The notes beneath the pieces are model-generated. The model was given only the letters and a program-made list of their open reading frames with translations. It was not told the DNA's origin and did no database searches. From Myxococcota bacterium (GTDB taxonomy: Bacteria > Myxococcota_A > UBA796), in contig JAQXDW010000142.1 of assembly GCA_029251165.1 (NCBI GenBank), positions 62,001 to 126,000 on the forward strand: DNA of 64,000 bases. The letters run 5' to 3'. Numbering within the stretch: the first letter of the stretch is position 1; the number at the start of each line of letters is the position of its first letter. Position numbers and translations under genes: made by a program. This document shows positions 28,146 to 35,989 of the stretch, piece by piece.

Positions 28146-28961
28146 CTACCCGAGGTGGGGACGCATCATCGGCGAGACCACCTCGGCCGGATCGACACCG
28201 CGAGACTGCGCCAGCAGGGTGATATCGAGGATGATGTGGTTGGTCGCGACATCCACGAGAGAGGGATTGGCGGTCCAGACGGTGTGGTTGTCAGAATCAG
28301 GCTCGGTGCCGCCGATGAGGGCGAACTCCCGATCGACCACCACGAGCGCCTTGTGTGACCAGCCCTCTCGGCTCGCATCTCCGGTCACGTCGTCCACCCA
28401 GCAGGCGAAGCCCATCGGCTGCTCCGGGATGACTGCTGGGCTGTGGAGGACCCGATGAAGATCGCGCGCGGCCACTGCACGAACCGCCGGCATGAGCAGC
28501 GTCAGCTCCCTCGGCCAGAGCGAGAGGTAGATCGACTGCTGAGCCTGCCGGATCATGGCGTCGATGCGGTCCATGATCTCGGTGTAGCGGTTGAGGATCC
28601 AGACCGGCTCCGGGTTGCTCCGCTTGGGCAGTGAGGCGAGCCCAACGGAGAGTACGTCGAGGCGGCTGCGGGTCTCGCGGCGGGTCTGCTCGATCCAGCG
28701 GGAGGGCTCGGTGGGAGAGAACCGCGCGGGCTCGCCATAGCAGAACGCAGCGCCGGCATTCTCCAGCTTACGAAGCACCGCATAGACCGCGCTCCGGGGG
28801 ATGCCAGAGCGGGCCGCGACCTCGTAGCCGCTCATCCCCTGGTCGGACTCATCTTCCAGCAGCGTGAGGTATGCCAGCGCCTCGTTGCGGGTCAGCCCGT
28901 TGGCGGTGAGCAGTGTGACGAGGCTGTCGCGAGTGACAGGAGACTTCTTGGCGGCGGACAT
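28146..28961 (-). CDS. TrmB-family transcriptional regulator
   Basis: 271 residues. Residues about 10-95 form a winged helix-turn-helix (GLTRNEALAYLTLL, then GIPRSAVYAVLRKLENAGA, then a wing GEPARFSP). A coiled segment follows, and the C-terminal half has the phospholipase-D-like fold found in TrmB proteins (RQAQQSIYLSLWPREL, SHKALVVVDREFALIGG). TrmB regulators sense sugars in archaea and other ligands in bacteria; the ligand here is unknown. An inverted repeat overlaps the presumed -10 region upstream of the start, consistent with autoregulation. Confidence 0.87.
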   Translation of the reverse strand: MSAAKKSPVTRDSLVTLLTANGLTRNEALAYLTLLEDESDQGMSGYEVAARSGIPRSAVYAVLRKLENAGAAFCYGEPARFSPTEPSRWIEQTRRETRSRLDVLSVGLASLPKRSNPEPVWILNRYTEIMDRIDAMIRQAQQSIYLSLWPRELTLLMPAVRAVAARDLHRVLHSPAVIPEQPMGFACWVDDVTGDASREGWSHKALVVVDREFALIGGTEPDSDNHTVWTANPSLVDVATNHIILDITLLAQSRGVDPAEVVSPMMRPHLG

Positions 28962-28976
28962 CGGCAGCTCCAGATC

Positions 28977-28996
28977 GTAACTCTACACTGAGTTAC
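28977..28996. promoter_or_regulatory. Inverted-repeat operator upstream of the TrmB gene
   Basis: GTAACTC (28977-28983) and GAGTTAC (28990-28996) are perfect 7-bp arms around a 6-nt spacer. On the minus strand the inner arm overlaps TTACGAT, a plausible -10 element 12 nt before the TrmB start. The symmetry and position fit an autoregulatory binding site. Confidence 0.65.
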
Positions 28997-29168
28997 TTTT
29001 CTTTTTCCTGCCGGATGAACGAATGAGCGGGGTCTCGTCCTGACCGATCGGCTCCGATCTCTCCCCTGCTGAGAACCGCTCCAGCACGCGACATCCACCC
29101 TGTGTGCTCACATCAGCGGCCTCAAGCCTCACCGGCTCTCTATACTTCTTTTCCAGGCCAGCCATCTC

Positions 29169-29184
29169 ATGAGGCCAGCCTCAT
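29169..29184. promoter_or_regulatory. Palindrome upstream of the VTT-domain gene
   Basis: ATGAGGC and GCCTCAT are perfect 7-bp arms with a 2-nt spacer, about 40 bases before the downstream start. It differs in sequence from the TrmB-side repeat, so it probably binds another dimeric regulator or forms an RNA hairpin in the leader. Confidence 0.5.
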
Positions 29185-29221
29185 CCATTAGGTGATCTGC
29201 CTGGATGACCGAGAACCACAC

Positions 29222-29782
29222 ATGAGCCGAGCCCGCATCACCGCTCAGATCGTGATCCCGCTGACCGTCATCGTCGGGCTGGCTGCGCTGTGGTCGAGCG
29301 GCGTGCTGCCTGACTTTGATCTGCAGACCATGCGCGACATGGTGGCCGATGCCGGCACGATGGGGCCGCTCCTGTTCTTGCTCTTGTTTGCCCTCGTCCA
29401 GCCGTTCGGACTCTCTGCCCACATCTTCATCCTCACCGCTGCGATGGCCTGGCCCCCCGAGCTCGCCCTCCCCCTGTCCTGGACAGGCTCGATGCTCTCG
29501 GCTGTCGTCGCGTTCGTGACCTCCCGGACCCTCGCCCGCGATCTGATCGCCCCCCGCATCCCGCCCCGCCTGCGCCGCTGGGACGACGCCCTGGAGCAGC
29601 GCGGCTTTCGCACCGTGCTGATCCTTCGGCTCGTCTTCTTCACCACCTTCCTGGTGCAGCTAATGTACGGCCTGACCTCCGTTCGGTGGCGGGACTACCT
29701 GCTGGGAACGGCGCTGGGCAACCTGCCGCTGATCATCCTGGAGATCACCTTCGCGGATCGCGTGCTCGCCTGGATCGGGTGA
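29222..29782 (+). CDS. VTT (DedA/TVP38-like) integral membrane protein
   Basis: 186 residues from ATG 29222; an in-frame start at 29192 would add ten polar residues. It is strongly hydrophobic, with an N-terminal helix (IVIPLTVIVGLAALW) and the VTT core: ALVQPFGLSAHIFILTAAMAWPPELALPLSWTGSML, TSRTLARDLI, then ILRLVFFTTFLVQLMYGLTSVRWRDYLLGTALGNLP. This LPG-like fold is associated with lipid scrambling or transport in the inner membrane. Length is typical. It stands alone on the plus strand, downstream of a palindrome. Confidence 0.83.
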   Translation: MSRARITAQIVIPLTVIVGLAALWSSGVLPDFDLQTMRDMVADAGTMGPLLFLLLFALVQPFGLSAHIFILTAAMAWPPELALPLSWTGSMLSAVVAFVTSRTLARDLIAPRIPPRLRRWDDALEQRGFRTVLILRLVFFTTFLVQLMYGLTSVRWRDYLLGTALGNLPLIILEITFADRVLAWIG

Positions 29783-30063
29783 GCAGCGGACAAGCCGGAG
29801 TCAGACTGCGCGGCGCTCATCGGTGCAGCCCAGGCCGCTGCGCGTGATGGCTCCTGCTCACGACGTGGCCTGAGTCGAGGTCCGGGACGGAAAAGAGCGC
29901 GCGTTGTGTCGAGGTCCACTCCAGGCACCATCATCACCACAGACCGTCTCGTCATCAGCGGCTGCGACAACCCGGTTGAGCACAAACATTTTCGCGACTC
30001 AGAGAAGAGTTCCGAGTCATTCCGACCCGAAGGTTGGCTATAGGAAAGCGACGGAGGACGACG
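29783..30063. other. Intergenic region before the repeat-rich lipoprotein
   Basis: No gene is seen. Near the right end TATAGG (about 30039) could be a -10 element, with GGAGG at 30053-30057. The 9-mer ATTCCGACC at 30019-30027 recurs upstream of two other lipoprotein genes. Confidence 0.5.
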
Positions 30064-31698
30064 ATGGTGTGGATGCTCATCTTCTGGGGCTGCAAGGGCG
30101 ACAGGGACACTGCGGCGGACTTCTCCGGTGATGTCACCCTGACCACCGACGCCGAGATGGCTCGGTTCTGTGAGACGCAGACCGCCGCTGCCGGTGACCT
30201 GCGGATCGAGGGCGTCGCGTCCGCAAGCCTGGCGAGCCTCTCCTGCCTCTCTGCGGTCGGCGGCAGCCTCACCATCCTCTCCAGCCCCGAACTCCTCGAC
30301 ATCGGCCTGCCCGCCCTCTCCAGCCTCGGCGGCGAGCTGTACATCGCCGACAACGCAGCGCTGGAAGACATCTCCGGGCTCTCCGCCCTCCCTGCTGCGG
30401 CCAGCGTGGTCATCACCGACAACGCGGCACTGGAAGACATCTCCGGGCTCTCCGCGCTGTCGGCAGTCGATGACATCCTGAGCATCTCCGGCTGCGATTC
30501 TCTCGCGACCGTCTCCGGGCTCTCCGCGCTGACGGAGGCGGGTCGGCTGTCGCTGTACAGCAACGACGCCCTGACCGCGCTCGACGGACTCAGCAACCTC
30601 GCCGCCCTCTCTGGGCTGACCATTGAAGAGAACCTCGTCCTCTCCACACTCACCGGGCTCTCTGGGCTCGAGACCGTCACCGGCGATGTTCGCATTTCCT
30701 CAAACGCCGCCCTCGCAGACCTCACCGGACTCGCCGGACTCGCCAGCATCGACGGCGCGCTGTCCATTCAGGCAAACCCGGCGCTGACCTCGCTCATCGG
30801 CCTCTCCGCCCTCTCCAGCCTCGGCGGCGATCTCTCCCTCTACGACAACAGCGCCCTGGCCAGCAGCGACGGGCTCAGCGGACTCACGGCGCTCTCCGGC
30901 AGCGTGAGCGTCGTCGACAACGACGCCCTGACCTCGCTCGCCGGACTCGCCGGACTCGCCAGCATCGACGGCAGCGTGCTGATCAGCGGCGGCGGGATCG
31001 CAGACACCGCGCTGGTCGGTCTGTCAGCCGTCGGCGGTGATCTCACCATCCGAGATGCCGACAGCCTGAGCGACATCGACCTCGACAGCCTCACCACCCT
31101 GGGCGGCGACCTCACCATCGAGCGCTGCGATGGCCTCTCCGATCTCTCTGGGCTCAGCGGCTTGAGCACGCTGAGCGGTGATGTGCTGCTGTGCGACAAC
31201 GACAGCCTCGTCGGACTCACCGGACTCACCGGACTCACCGAGGCTGGCACGGTCGAGATCTGCAGCAGCCCGGCGCTCACGTCGATCTCCGGGTTCTCCG
31301 CACTGACCACCACCGTCGGGTTCCTCCTCACCGACAACGATGCCCTCACCTCGCTCGCTGGCCTCTCCGCCCTGACCGCTCCCGGCGCCCTCAAGCTCCA
31401 CGACAACGACGCGCTGGCGTCTCTCGATGACCTCGCCGCAGTCCGCACGGTCACCGACACCCTCTCGATACGCTACAGCGCGTCCCTGCTGAGCGTCGCG
31501 GGGCTCCACGGGGTGACCGCTGTGGGCGGCGATCTGAAGGTCACGCACAACACCGCCTTGGGCGACGACGCCGGTCAGGCGCTCCTCACGGCAATCGGCC
31601 AAGAGAACGTCTCCGGAGAGGTCTCCATCAAAGACAACTATCCTGACGAGGACACCGGCTCACCGCCGGACTCTGGGGCCGCCGACTCTGGAAAGTGA
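30064..31698 (+). CDS. Repeat-rich lipoprotein (leucine-rich/receptor L-domain-like)
   Basis: 544 residues from ATG 30064, with GGAGG 6 nt upstream. Signal MVWMLIFWGC ends in a lipobox-like FWGC. Nearly all the mature protein consists of about twenty units of 22-24 residues with consensus LxGLxxLxxVxGxLxIxxNxxLxxL (for example LSGLSALSAVDDILSISGCDSL). This resembles a right-handed beta-solenoid of the receptor L-domain or leucine-rich type. It ends in a polar tail (SGAADSGK). Likely a surface protein in adhesion or recognition. DNA repetition between units favours recombination. Confidence 0.82.
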   Translation: MVWMLIFWGCKGDRDTAADFSGDVTLTTDAEMARFCETQTAAAGDLRIEGVASASLASLSCLSAVGGSLTILSSPELLDIGLPALSSLGGELYIADNAALEDISGLSALPAAASVVITDNAALEDISGLSALSAVDDILSISGCDSLATVSGLSALTEAGRLSLYSNDALTALDGLSNLAALSGLTIEENLVLSTLTGLSGLETVTGDVRISSNAALADLTGLAGLASIDGALSIQANPALTSLIGLSALSSLGGDLSLYDNSALASSDGLSGLTALSGSVSVVDNDALTSLAGLAGLASIDGSVLISGGGIADTALVGLSAVGGDLTIRDADSLSDIDLDSLTTLGGDLTIERCDGLSDLSGLSGLSTLSGDVLLCDNDSLVGLTGLTGLTEAGTVEICSSPALTSISGFSALTTTVGFLLTDNDALTSLAGLSALTAPGALKLHDNDALASLDDLAAVRTVTDTLSIRYSASLLSVAGLHGVTAVGGDLKVTHNTALGDDAGQALLTAIGQENVSGEVSIKDNYPDEDTGSPPDSGAADSGK

Positions 31699-31746
31699 GG
31701 CCCTGACGGTTGCAGAGAGAGATCGACACTCCGGCGGGCGGGCGTT

Positions 31747-31752
31747 TATAAA
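31747..31752 (+). promoter_or_regulatory. Putative -10 element of the sulfatase-like gene
   Basis: TATAAA ends exactly 6 nt before the ATG at 31759, with no Shine-Dalgarno sequence. TCGACA at 31723-31728 lies 18 nt upstream and could be a -35 box. This is the best-formed example of the leaderless pattern in the window. Confidence 0.55.
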
Positions 31753-31758
31753 GACTTC

Positions 31759-33072
31759 ATGCTCGTCCTGATGCCCCTGCTCGCCTGCTCCGGTCCGGAC
31801 ACAGCCGATGACTCTGCCAGCACCGTACCGACGGACTCCTTCCCGTCGTTTTATGGCGCCGCACCAAAGAACCTGCTGGTCATCTCGCTGGACACCTTCC
31901 GCCGAGATCACATGGCCCGGTATGGCGACACGCGCGCCCTGACCCCGTTCCTCGACAGCATCGCCAACAATGCCCTGGCGCTGGATGACCACCAGAGCTG
32001 CTCAAACTGGACCTATCCGGGCGTGATCTGCGCGATGGATGGTCGCTCTCCGCTGGAGTACGACTTCGTGCCGTCGTTCGCCCGGCTGCCGGTGCCAGAC
32101 CGTGGGACCCTGGCGAGCTGGCTGTCGGATGCTGGCTACCACACGATCATGATCACCTCCAACGGCTGGCTGTACGACGACACCAACGTCGCCCATGGCT
32201 ACGACTACGCCGATCATCCCGGCGGAGATGGGGCGGTCGGGATCTATGAAGAGGGCCGGGATTTGCTGCTGGACGCGGTGGACACGGACACCGATCCGTG
32301 GTTCCTCCACATCCACCTCAAGGAGCCACACACACCCTACAAGCCGCCGGACAGCTACCTCGACGGGCTCGATGCACTCGCGCCCCTTGCGTACGATCTC
32401 GATGACTTCGACCAGCACTACGACGCAGCCTCAGAGTGGACCACGCTGACGGACAAGGAGCGGGTGCTGCTGCTGGAGCACCTGACCGTTCGCTATACGG
32501 GCGAGATGCGCTATCTCGACGACCTCCTCCAGCAGATCTGGATCGACCTGACCGCGCGCGGACTGCTGAAGGACACCCTGGTCGTGTTCTGGACAGACCA
32601 CGGCGAGCAGTTCTGGGAGCACGACTATCAGGCACACGCTCGGGGGCTCAACCAGGAAGAGAACGATGCGATCGCGCTGTTCTGGGCAAACAACATTGTG
32701 CCGGCGGCCTGGCCTGAGCCGACCACACACGCCGACATCGCGCCCACCATTCTCTCCATCCTCGGCGTCGACATCCCCGCCGAGGTCAGCGGGAAGGTCG
32801 CCGGGACAGCGGATCCTGAGCGTGCCATCTTCAGCTTCACGCAGGCCAACCTCGGCGTCATCCAGTCGGTCCGGCGCGGGCCCTACAAGATGATCTACCG
32901 CTGGGGAACCGGGGAGAAGGCGCTGTACAACGTCACCACCGACCCCGCCGAGGCCGAGAACCTCTATGACGCTGAGGATCCAGTGGTCCAGGACCTATGG
33001 GACCTGCTGGGGCCGCGCGTGAGCATGCTCGATGAGCTGGTGGTCAACGAGCCGGAAGATCCGGGTCCATAG
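31759..33072 (+). CDS. Lipoprotein sulfatase/alkaline-phosphatase-fold enzyme with Thr at the nucleophile position
   Basis: 437 residues with short signal MLVLMPLLAC. The alkaline phosphatase superfamily fold is clear: VISLDTFRRDHMARYG, LTPFLDSIA, HLKEPHTPY, and the metal-binding WTDHGEQFWEHDYQAHARG, then THADIAPTILSILGVDIP. In true sulfatases the activation motif C-x-P-x-R is followed by TGRxP. Here the aligned string is TYPGV followed by DGRSP, so Thr85 replaces the formylglycine cysteine, Pro is kept and Arg is lost. Thr nucleophiles occur in LtaS- and EptA-type transferases, so this is probably a phosphotransferase or phosphodiesterase acting outside the membrane. Confidence 0.85.
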   Translation: MLVLMPLLACSGPDTADDSASTVPTDSFPSFYGAAPKNLLVISLDTFRRDHMARYGDTRALTPFLDSIANNALALDDHQSCSNWTYPGVICAMDGRSPLEYDFVPSFARLPVPDRGTLASWLSDAGYHTIMITSNGWLYDDTNVAHGYDYADHPGGDGAVGIYEEGRDLLLDAVDTDTDPWFLHIHLKEPHTPYKPPDSYLDGLDALAPLAYDLDDFDQHYDAASEWTTLTDKERVLLLEHLTVRYTGEMRYLDDLLQQIWIDLTARGLLKDTLVVFWTDHGEQFWEHDYQAHARGLNQEENDAIALFWANNIVPAAWPEPTTHADIAPTILSILGVDIPAEVSGKVAGTADPERAIFSFTQANLGVIQSVRRGPYKMIYRWGTGEKALYNVTTDPAEAENLYDAEDPVVQDLWDLLGPRVSMLDELVVNEPEDPGP

Positions 33073-33111
33073 CGCCCTCCAGGCCCGGCCCCATCCAGGC
33101 TCCGCTACGGC

Positions 33112-34017
33112 TCACCGCAGCGGCAGCTGCCGAAGCTCCTCCGCCAGCGCACGCAGCGCGATGTCGCGGTGGTCGTTGATCCGCCAGATGAGCCGGAAGG
33201 CATCTGTGCGCATCGGCGCTTCGGGAAGGAGCTGCACGAGGGCGCCCGTGTCGAGGTCTGTCTGGACGAAGTAGCGCGGCAGGACCGCGACCCCGGCCCC
33301 CTCCAGCAGCCGATAGCGAATCGGTGCGATCGATCCGAGAACCTCGATGCCCTGAAACGGCCAGTCCTCCGTCTGCCCGAGCCCATCAAGCAGGTAGCGG
33401 AACAGCGGCAGTGAGGGGCCGATGTCGAGGAGGCGATGAGACGACGCCTCTGACGGCCCGGTCAGCGGCATCTCCTTGACCAGCTCTGGAGCGGCAACGA
33501 AGACATAGTCTTCTGGGTGGAGGGTGGCGTAGGTGAGGCCGGAGAGGGTCAGGCGGGTGCTGGAGATGAAGGCATCGAGGCGACCGTCGCGCAGGCGGGT
33601 CATCAGGTCGTCGCTCTGGCCGAAGTAGAGGTGAATCTCTCGCAGCGGATGCGCGGCACGGAGCGTAGAGAGCGCCGGCACCATCCAGCTCATGCCCAGC
33701 TCGTAGCGGGTGCCGAGCAGCAGCTCCAGGGGCAGCTCTCCCTCTTCGTTGACCACCTCCACGCAGCGTCGGGCCTGCTCCAGGCAGTGTCGCGCCTCAG
33801 GCAGCAGGCGGTGCCCGGCCGAGGTCAGCGCAACCGAGCGGGTCGTCCGGGAGAACAGCGGCGCCCCGAGTCCGGCCTCCAGGCGCTTGATCCGATCGCT
33901 GAAGGCCGCTGGAGACAGACCGACCGCGCGCGCAGCCGAGCGGAAGTGTCGCTGCTCCGCAGCAGCGATGAAGCAGCGAAGCGAGTCGAGATCCGGCAGG
34001 TACACGTCAGCCCCCAT
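33112..34017 (-). CDS. LysR-family transcriptional regulator
   Basis: 301 residues, the usual length. Residues about 7-65 are the LysR winged helix (LDSLRCFIAAAEQRHFRSAARAVGLSPAAFSDRIKRLEAGLGAPLF). The C-terminal two lobes carry the periplasmic-binding-protein-like effector domain (LELLLGTRYELGM, GRLDAFIS, GAGVAVLPRYFV). The effector is unknown. It lies between unrelated genes, converging with the sulfatase-like gene and running in the same direction as the peptidase E gene downstream of its start. Confidence 0.93.
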   Translation of the reverse strand: MGADVYLPDLDSLRCFIAAAEQRHFRSAARAVGLSPAAFSDRIKRLEAGLGAPLFSRTTRSVALTSAGHRLLPEARHCLEQARRCVEVVNEEGELPLELLLGTRYELGMSWMVPALSTLRAAHPLREIHLYFGQSDDLMTRLRDGRLDAFISSTRLTLSGLTYATLHPEDYVFVAAPELVKEMPLTGPSEASSHRLLDIGPSLPLFRYLLDGLGQTEDWPFQGIEVLGSIAPIRYRLLEGAGVAVLPRYFVQTDLDTGALVQLLPEAPMRTDAFRLIWRINDHRDIALRALAEELRQLPLR

Positions 34018-34124
34018 TTCAAGCCGTGAGTGTAACGCCTGAGATCAGCCTGACGGCTCCCAAGGTGCCCCTTTTCCTGCCTACGCTGTTGAGATCCGCC
34101 GCTCCGTGCGCGCGCTGCATCTCC

Positions 34125-34814
34125 TCAGCCTAAGTAGCGGGCGTCGAGGCGCTCCTCCCCATCAGCGGTGACCCGCCAGGCATGGGCGTCGCGGCGGGAG
34201 GCCACCACCTCGGTGAGGGTCGCTCCAGAGAAGCGAAGCGCCACCCCGTCGTCAGCGGCAAGCCCCGGCGGGAGCGCGCCGGAGCGGACCAGCTGTCGGT
34301 ATCGGGGACGGCGGAGCGCCTCCCCGTCATAGTGAGGACAGTGGCTGCCTGGCAGCAGCGCGAGGCCGTCGTTCATCGGCGCGAGGGCCTCACCGAACGA
34401 ATCGGTGACCCCGCCCTCAAACCAGCACAGCGAGCCCGCGCTCAGCCCCGCGAGCACCACGCCAGCCTCCCACGCCTCCCGCAGCACCGCATCCAGTCCA
34501 TGCACACGCCAGACCGCCAGCATGTTCGCGGTGTTCCCGCCGCCGACGTAGATGAGGTCCTGGCTGAGCACTGCGGCGCGGAGATCAGCGTCCTCGCGCC
34601 GAAACAGGGGCAGGTGCCTGGGGATGCAGGGCAGGCGCGAGAAGGCATTGTGGAACCCCTCGATGTAGCCCTCGGCGTCTCCGCTGGCGGTCGCAAGAAA
34701 GCAGACCTTTGGGGTCGCAGTGCCGGTCAGGGACAGCAGCCAGGCGTCCAGCAGCGGGTTGTCAGGCTCCATGCTGAACCCACCCCCTCCCATCGCGATG
34801 ATCGTCTTCCTCAT
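34125..34814 (-). CDS. Peptidase family S51 (dipeptidase E/cyanophycinase-like)
   Basis: 229 residues from ATG 34814. KTIIAMGGGGFS at the start, YVGGGNTANMLAVW near 80, and the nucleophile elbow GLSAGSLCWF (catalytic Ser) near 115 define the S51 fold. The length matches Asp-specific dipeptidase E rather than longer cyanophycinases. It should cleave small acidic dipeptides in the cytoplasm. Its start is only 36 bp from that of the divergent Cys/Met PLP enzyme, so their promoters overlap. Confidence 0.9.
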   Translation of the reverse strand: MRKTIIAMGGGGFSMEPDNPLLDAWLLSLTGTATPKVCFLATASGDAEGYIEGFHNAFSRLPCIPRHLPLFRREDADLRAAVLSQDLIYVGGGNTANMLAVWRVHGLDAVLREAWEAGVVLAGLSAGSLCWFEGGVTDSFGEALAPMNDGLALLPGSHCPHYDGEALRRPRYRQLVRSGALPPGLAADDGVALRFSGATLTEVVASRRDAHAWRVTADGEERLDARYLG

Positions 34815-34850
34815 GTCCGCAAGTAAAGCACACAGCGATACGCTGCTGAC
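34815..34850. promoter_or_regulatory. Compact divergent promoter region
   Basis: Only 36 bp separate two divergent ATGs. On the minus strand TTACTT (34821-34826) ends 6 nt before ATG 34814; on the plus strand TACGCT (34839-34844) ends 6 nt before ATG 34851. Neither side has a Shine-Dalgarno sequence. Any -35 box would lie in or near the opposing gene start, so the two promoters probably exclude one another. Confidence 0.5.
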
Positions 34851-35984
34851 ATGCCCAAGCTCGACACCCTCCTCATCCATGCCGGTCAGCAGAACATCCA
34901 CGGCGCGGTCGTCAACCCGATCTTCCAGTCCGCCACCTACGCGCTGACTGGTGAGGTTGCGTACGGCGCGCTCCGGTACCTCCGTCTGAACAACACGCCC
35001 AACCAGACCGCGCTGGCCGAGAAGCTGGCCGCCATTGAGGGGACCGGCGCAGCGCTGGTCACCGCCAGCGGGATGGCCGCGATCACTGCCGCCTTGCTCA
35101 GCAACCTCTCCGTCGGACAGCACGCCCTGGTGCAGTCCACCGTCTACGGCGGCACCGCGACCTTCCTGACCAGCGATGCCCCGCGAATGGGCATCGCCTG
35201 TGACTTCGTGGACGTCAGCGCACCAGAGACCTGGGCGGCAGCACTTCGCCCCGAGACGACCGTGTTCTACGTCGAGTCCATCGCCAACCCGCTGCTGAGC
35301 GTCGGGCGCCTGAGAGCAGTGGTGGCGTTCGCGCGCCAGCACGGGCTGGTGACCATTGTCGACAACACCTTTCCCTCCCCCGTGAACTTCCAGCCAGCAT
35401 CCATCGGCTTCGATCTGATCGTCCACTCCGCGACCAAGTACCTCAACGGCCACAGCGACATCGTCGCCGGGGTCATCGCCGGAGCGCCGGAGCGGGTCGA
35501 GGCCGCGCGGCACCTGCTCAACCACCTCGGCGGCAGCCTCGACCCCAATTCCTGCTTCCTGCTGGAGCGCGGCCTGAAGACCCTCGGCCTGCGCGTTCGC
35601 CAGCACAACGCCAGCGCCATGGCCCTGGCACGCGCCCTCGCAGCACACCCGGCCATCGCCTCGGTCCACTACCCCGGCCTGCCCGGCTCTCCCGGCCACG
35701 AGATCGCCGCCGAGCTGTTCTCAGGATTTGGAGGCATGATCGCCTTTACCCTGAAGGACCCCGCCCTCGGTGACCGCCTCATCGAGCGCCTCACCCTCCC
35801 CGTCCACGCCCCAAGCCTCGGCGGCGTCGAGAGCCTCATCGTCCGCCCCGCGACCTCCACTCACCTCGGCATGACCCCTCAGGAGCGTGCGGCAGCGGGG
35901 ATCAGCGACGGGCTCATTCGGGTGAGCGTCGGGCTCGAGGACACCGGCGATCTGCTCGCTGACTTCGCACAGGCGCTGGCCTGA
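34851..35984 (+). CDS. Cys/Met metabolism PLP enzyme (cystathionine gamma-synthase/lyase family)
   Basis: 377 residues. NPIFQSATYAL, RYLRLNNTPNQTALAEKLAAIEGTGAALVTASGMAAI, VDNTFPSPVNFQP and VHSATKYLNGHSDIVAGVI (Schiff-base Lys in SATKY) are family hallmarks, as is SLGGVESLIVRPATSTH near the end. The family includes cystathionine gamma-synthase, gamma- and beta-lyases, O-acetylhomoserine sulfhydrylase and methionine gamma-lyase, and the sequence alone does not decide between them. It is cytoplasmic and transcribed divergently from the peptidase E gene. Confidence 0.92.
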   Translation: MPKLDTLLIHAGQQNIHGAVVNPIFQSATYALTGEVAYGALRYLRLNNTPNQTALAEKLAAIEGTGAALVTASGMAAITAALLSNLSVGQHALVQSTVYGGTATFLTSDAPRMGIACDFVDVSAPETWAAALRPETTVFYVESIANPLLSVGRLRAVVAFARQHGLVTIVDNTFPSPVNFQPASIGFDLIVHSATKYLNGHSDIVAGVIAGAPERVEAARHLLNHLGGSLDPNSCFLLERGLKTLGLRVRQHNASAMALARALAAHPAIASVHYPGLPGSPGHEIAAELFSGFGGMIAFTLKDPALGDRLIERLTLPVHAPSLGGVESLIVRPATSTHLGMTPQERAAAGISDGLIRVSVGLEDTGDLLADFAQALA

Positions 35985-35989
35985 GCTCC

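Noticed and set aside
31759..33072. Calling this an ordinary sulfatase
   Set aside because: The CxPxR activation motif is missing and Thr occupies the nucleophile position.
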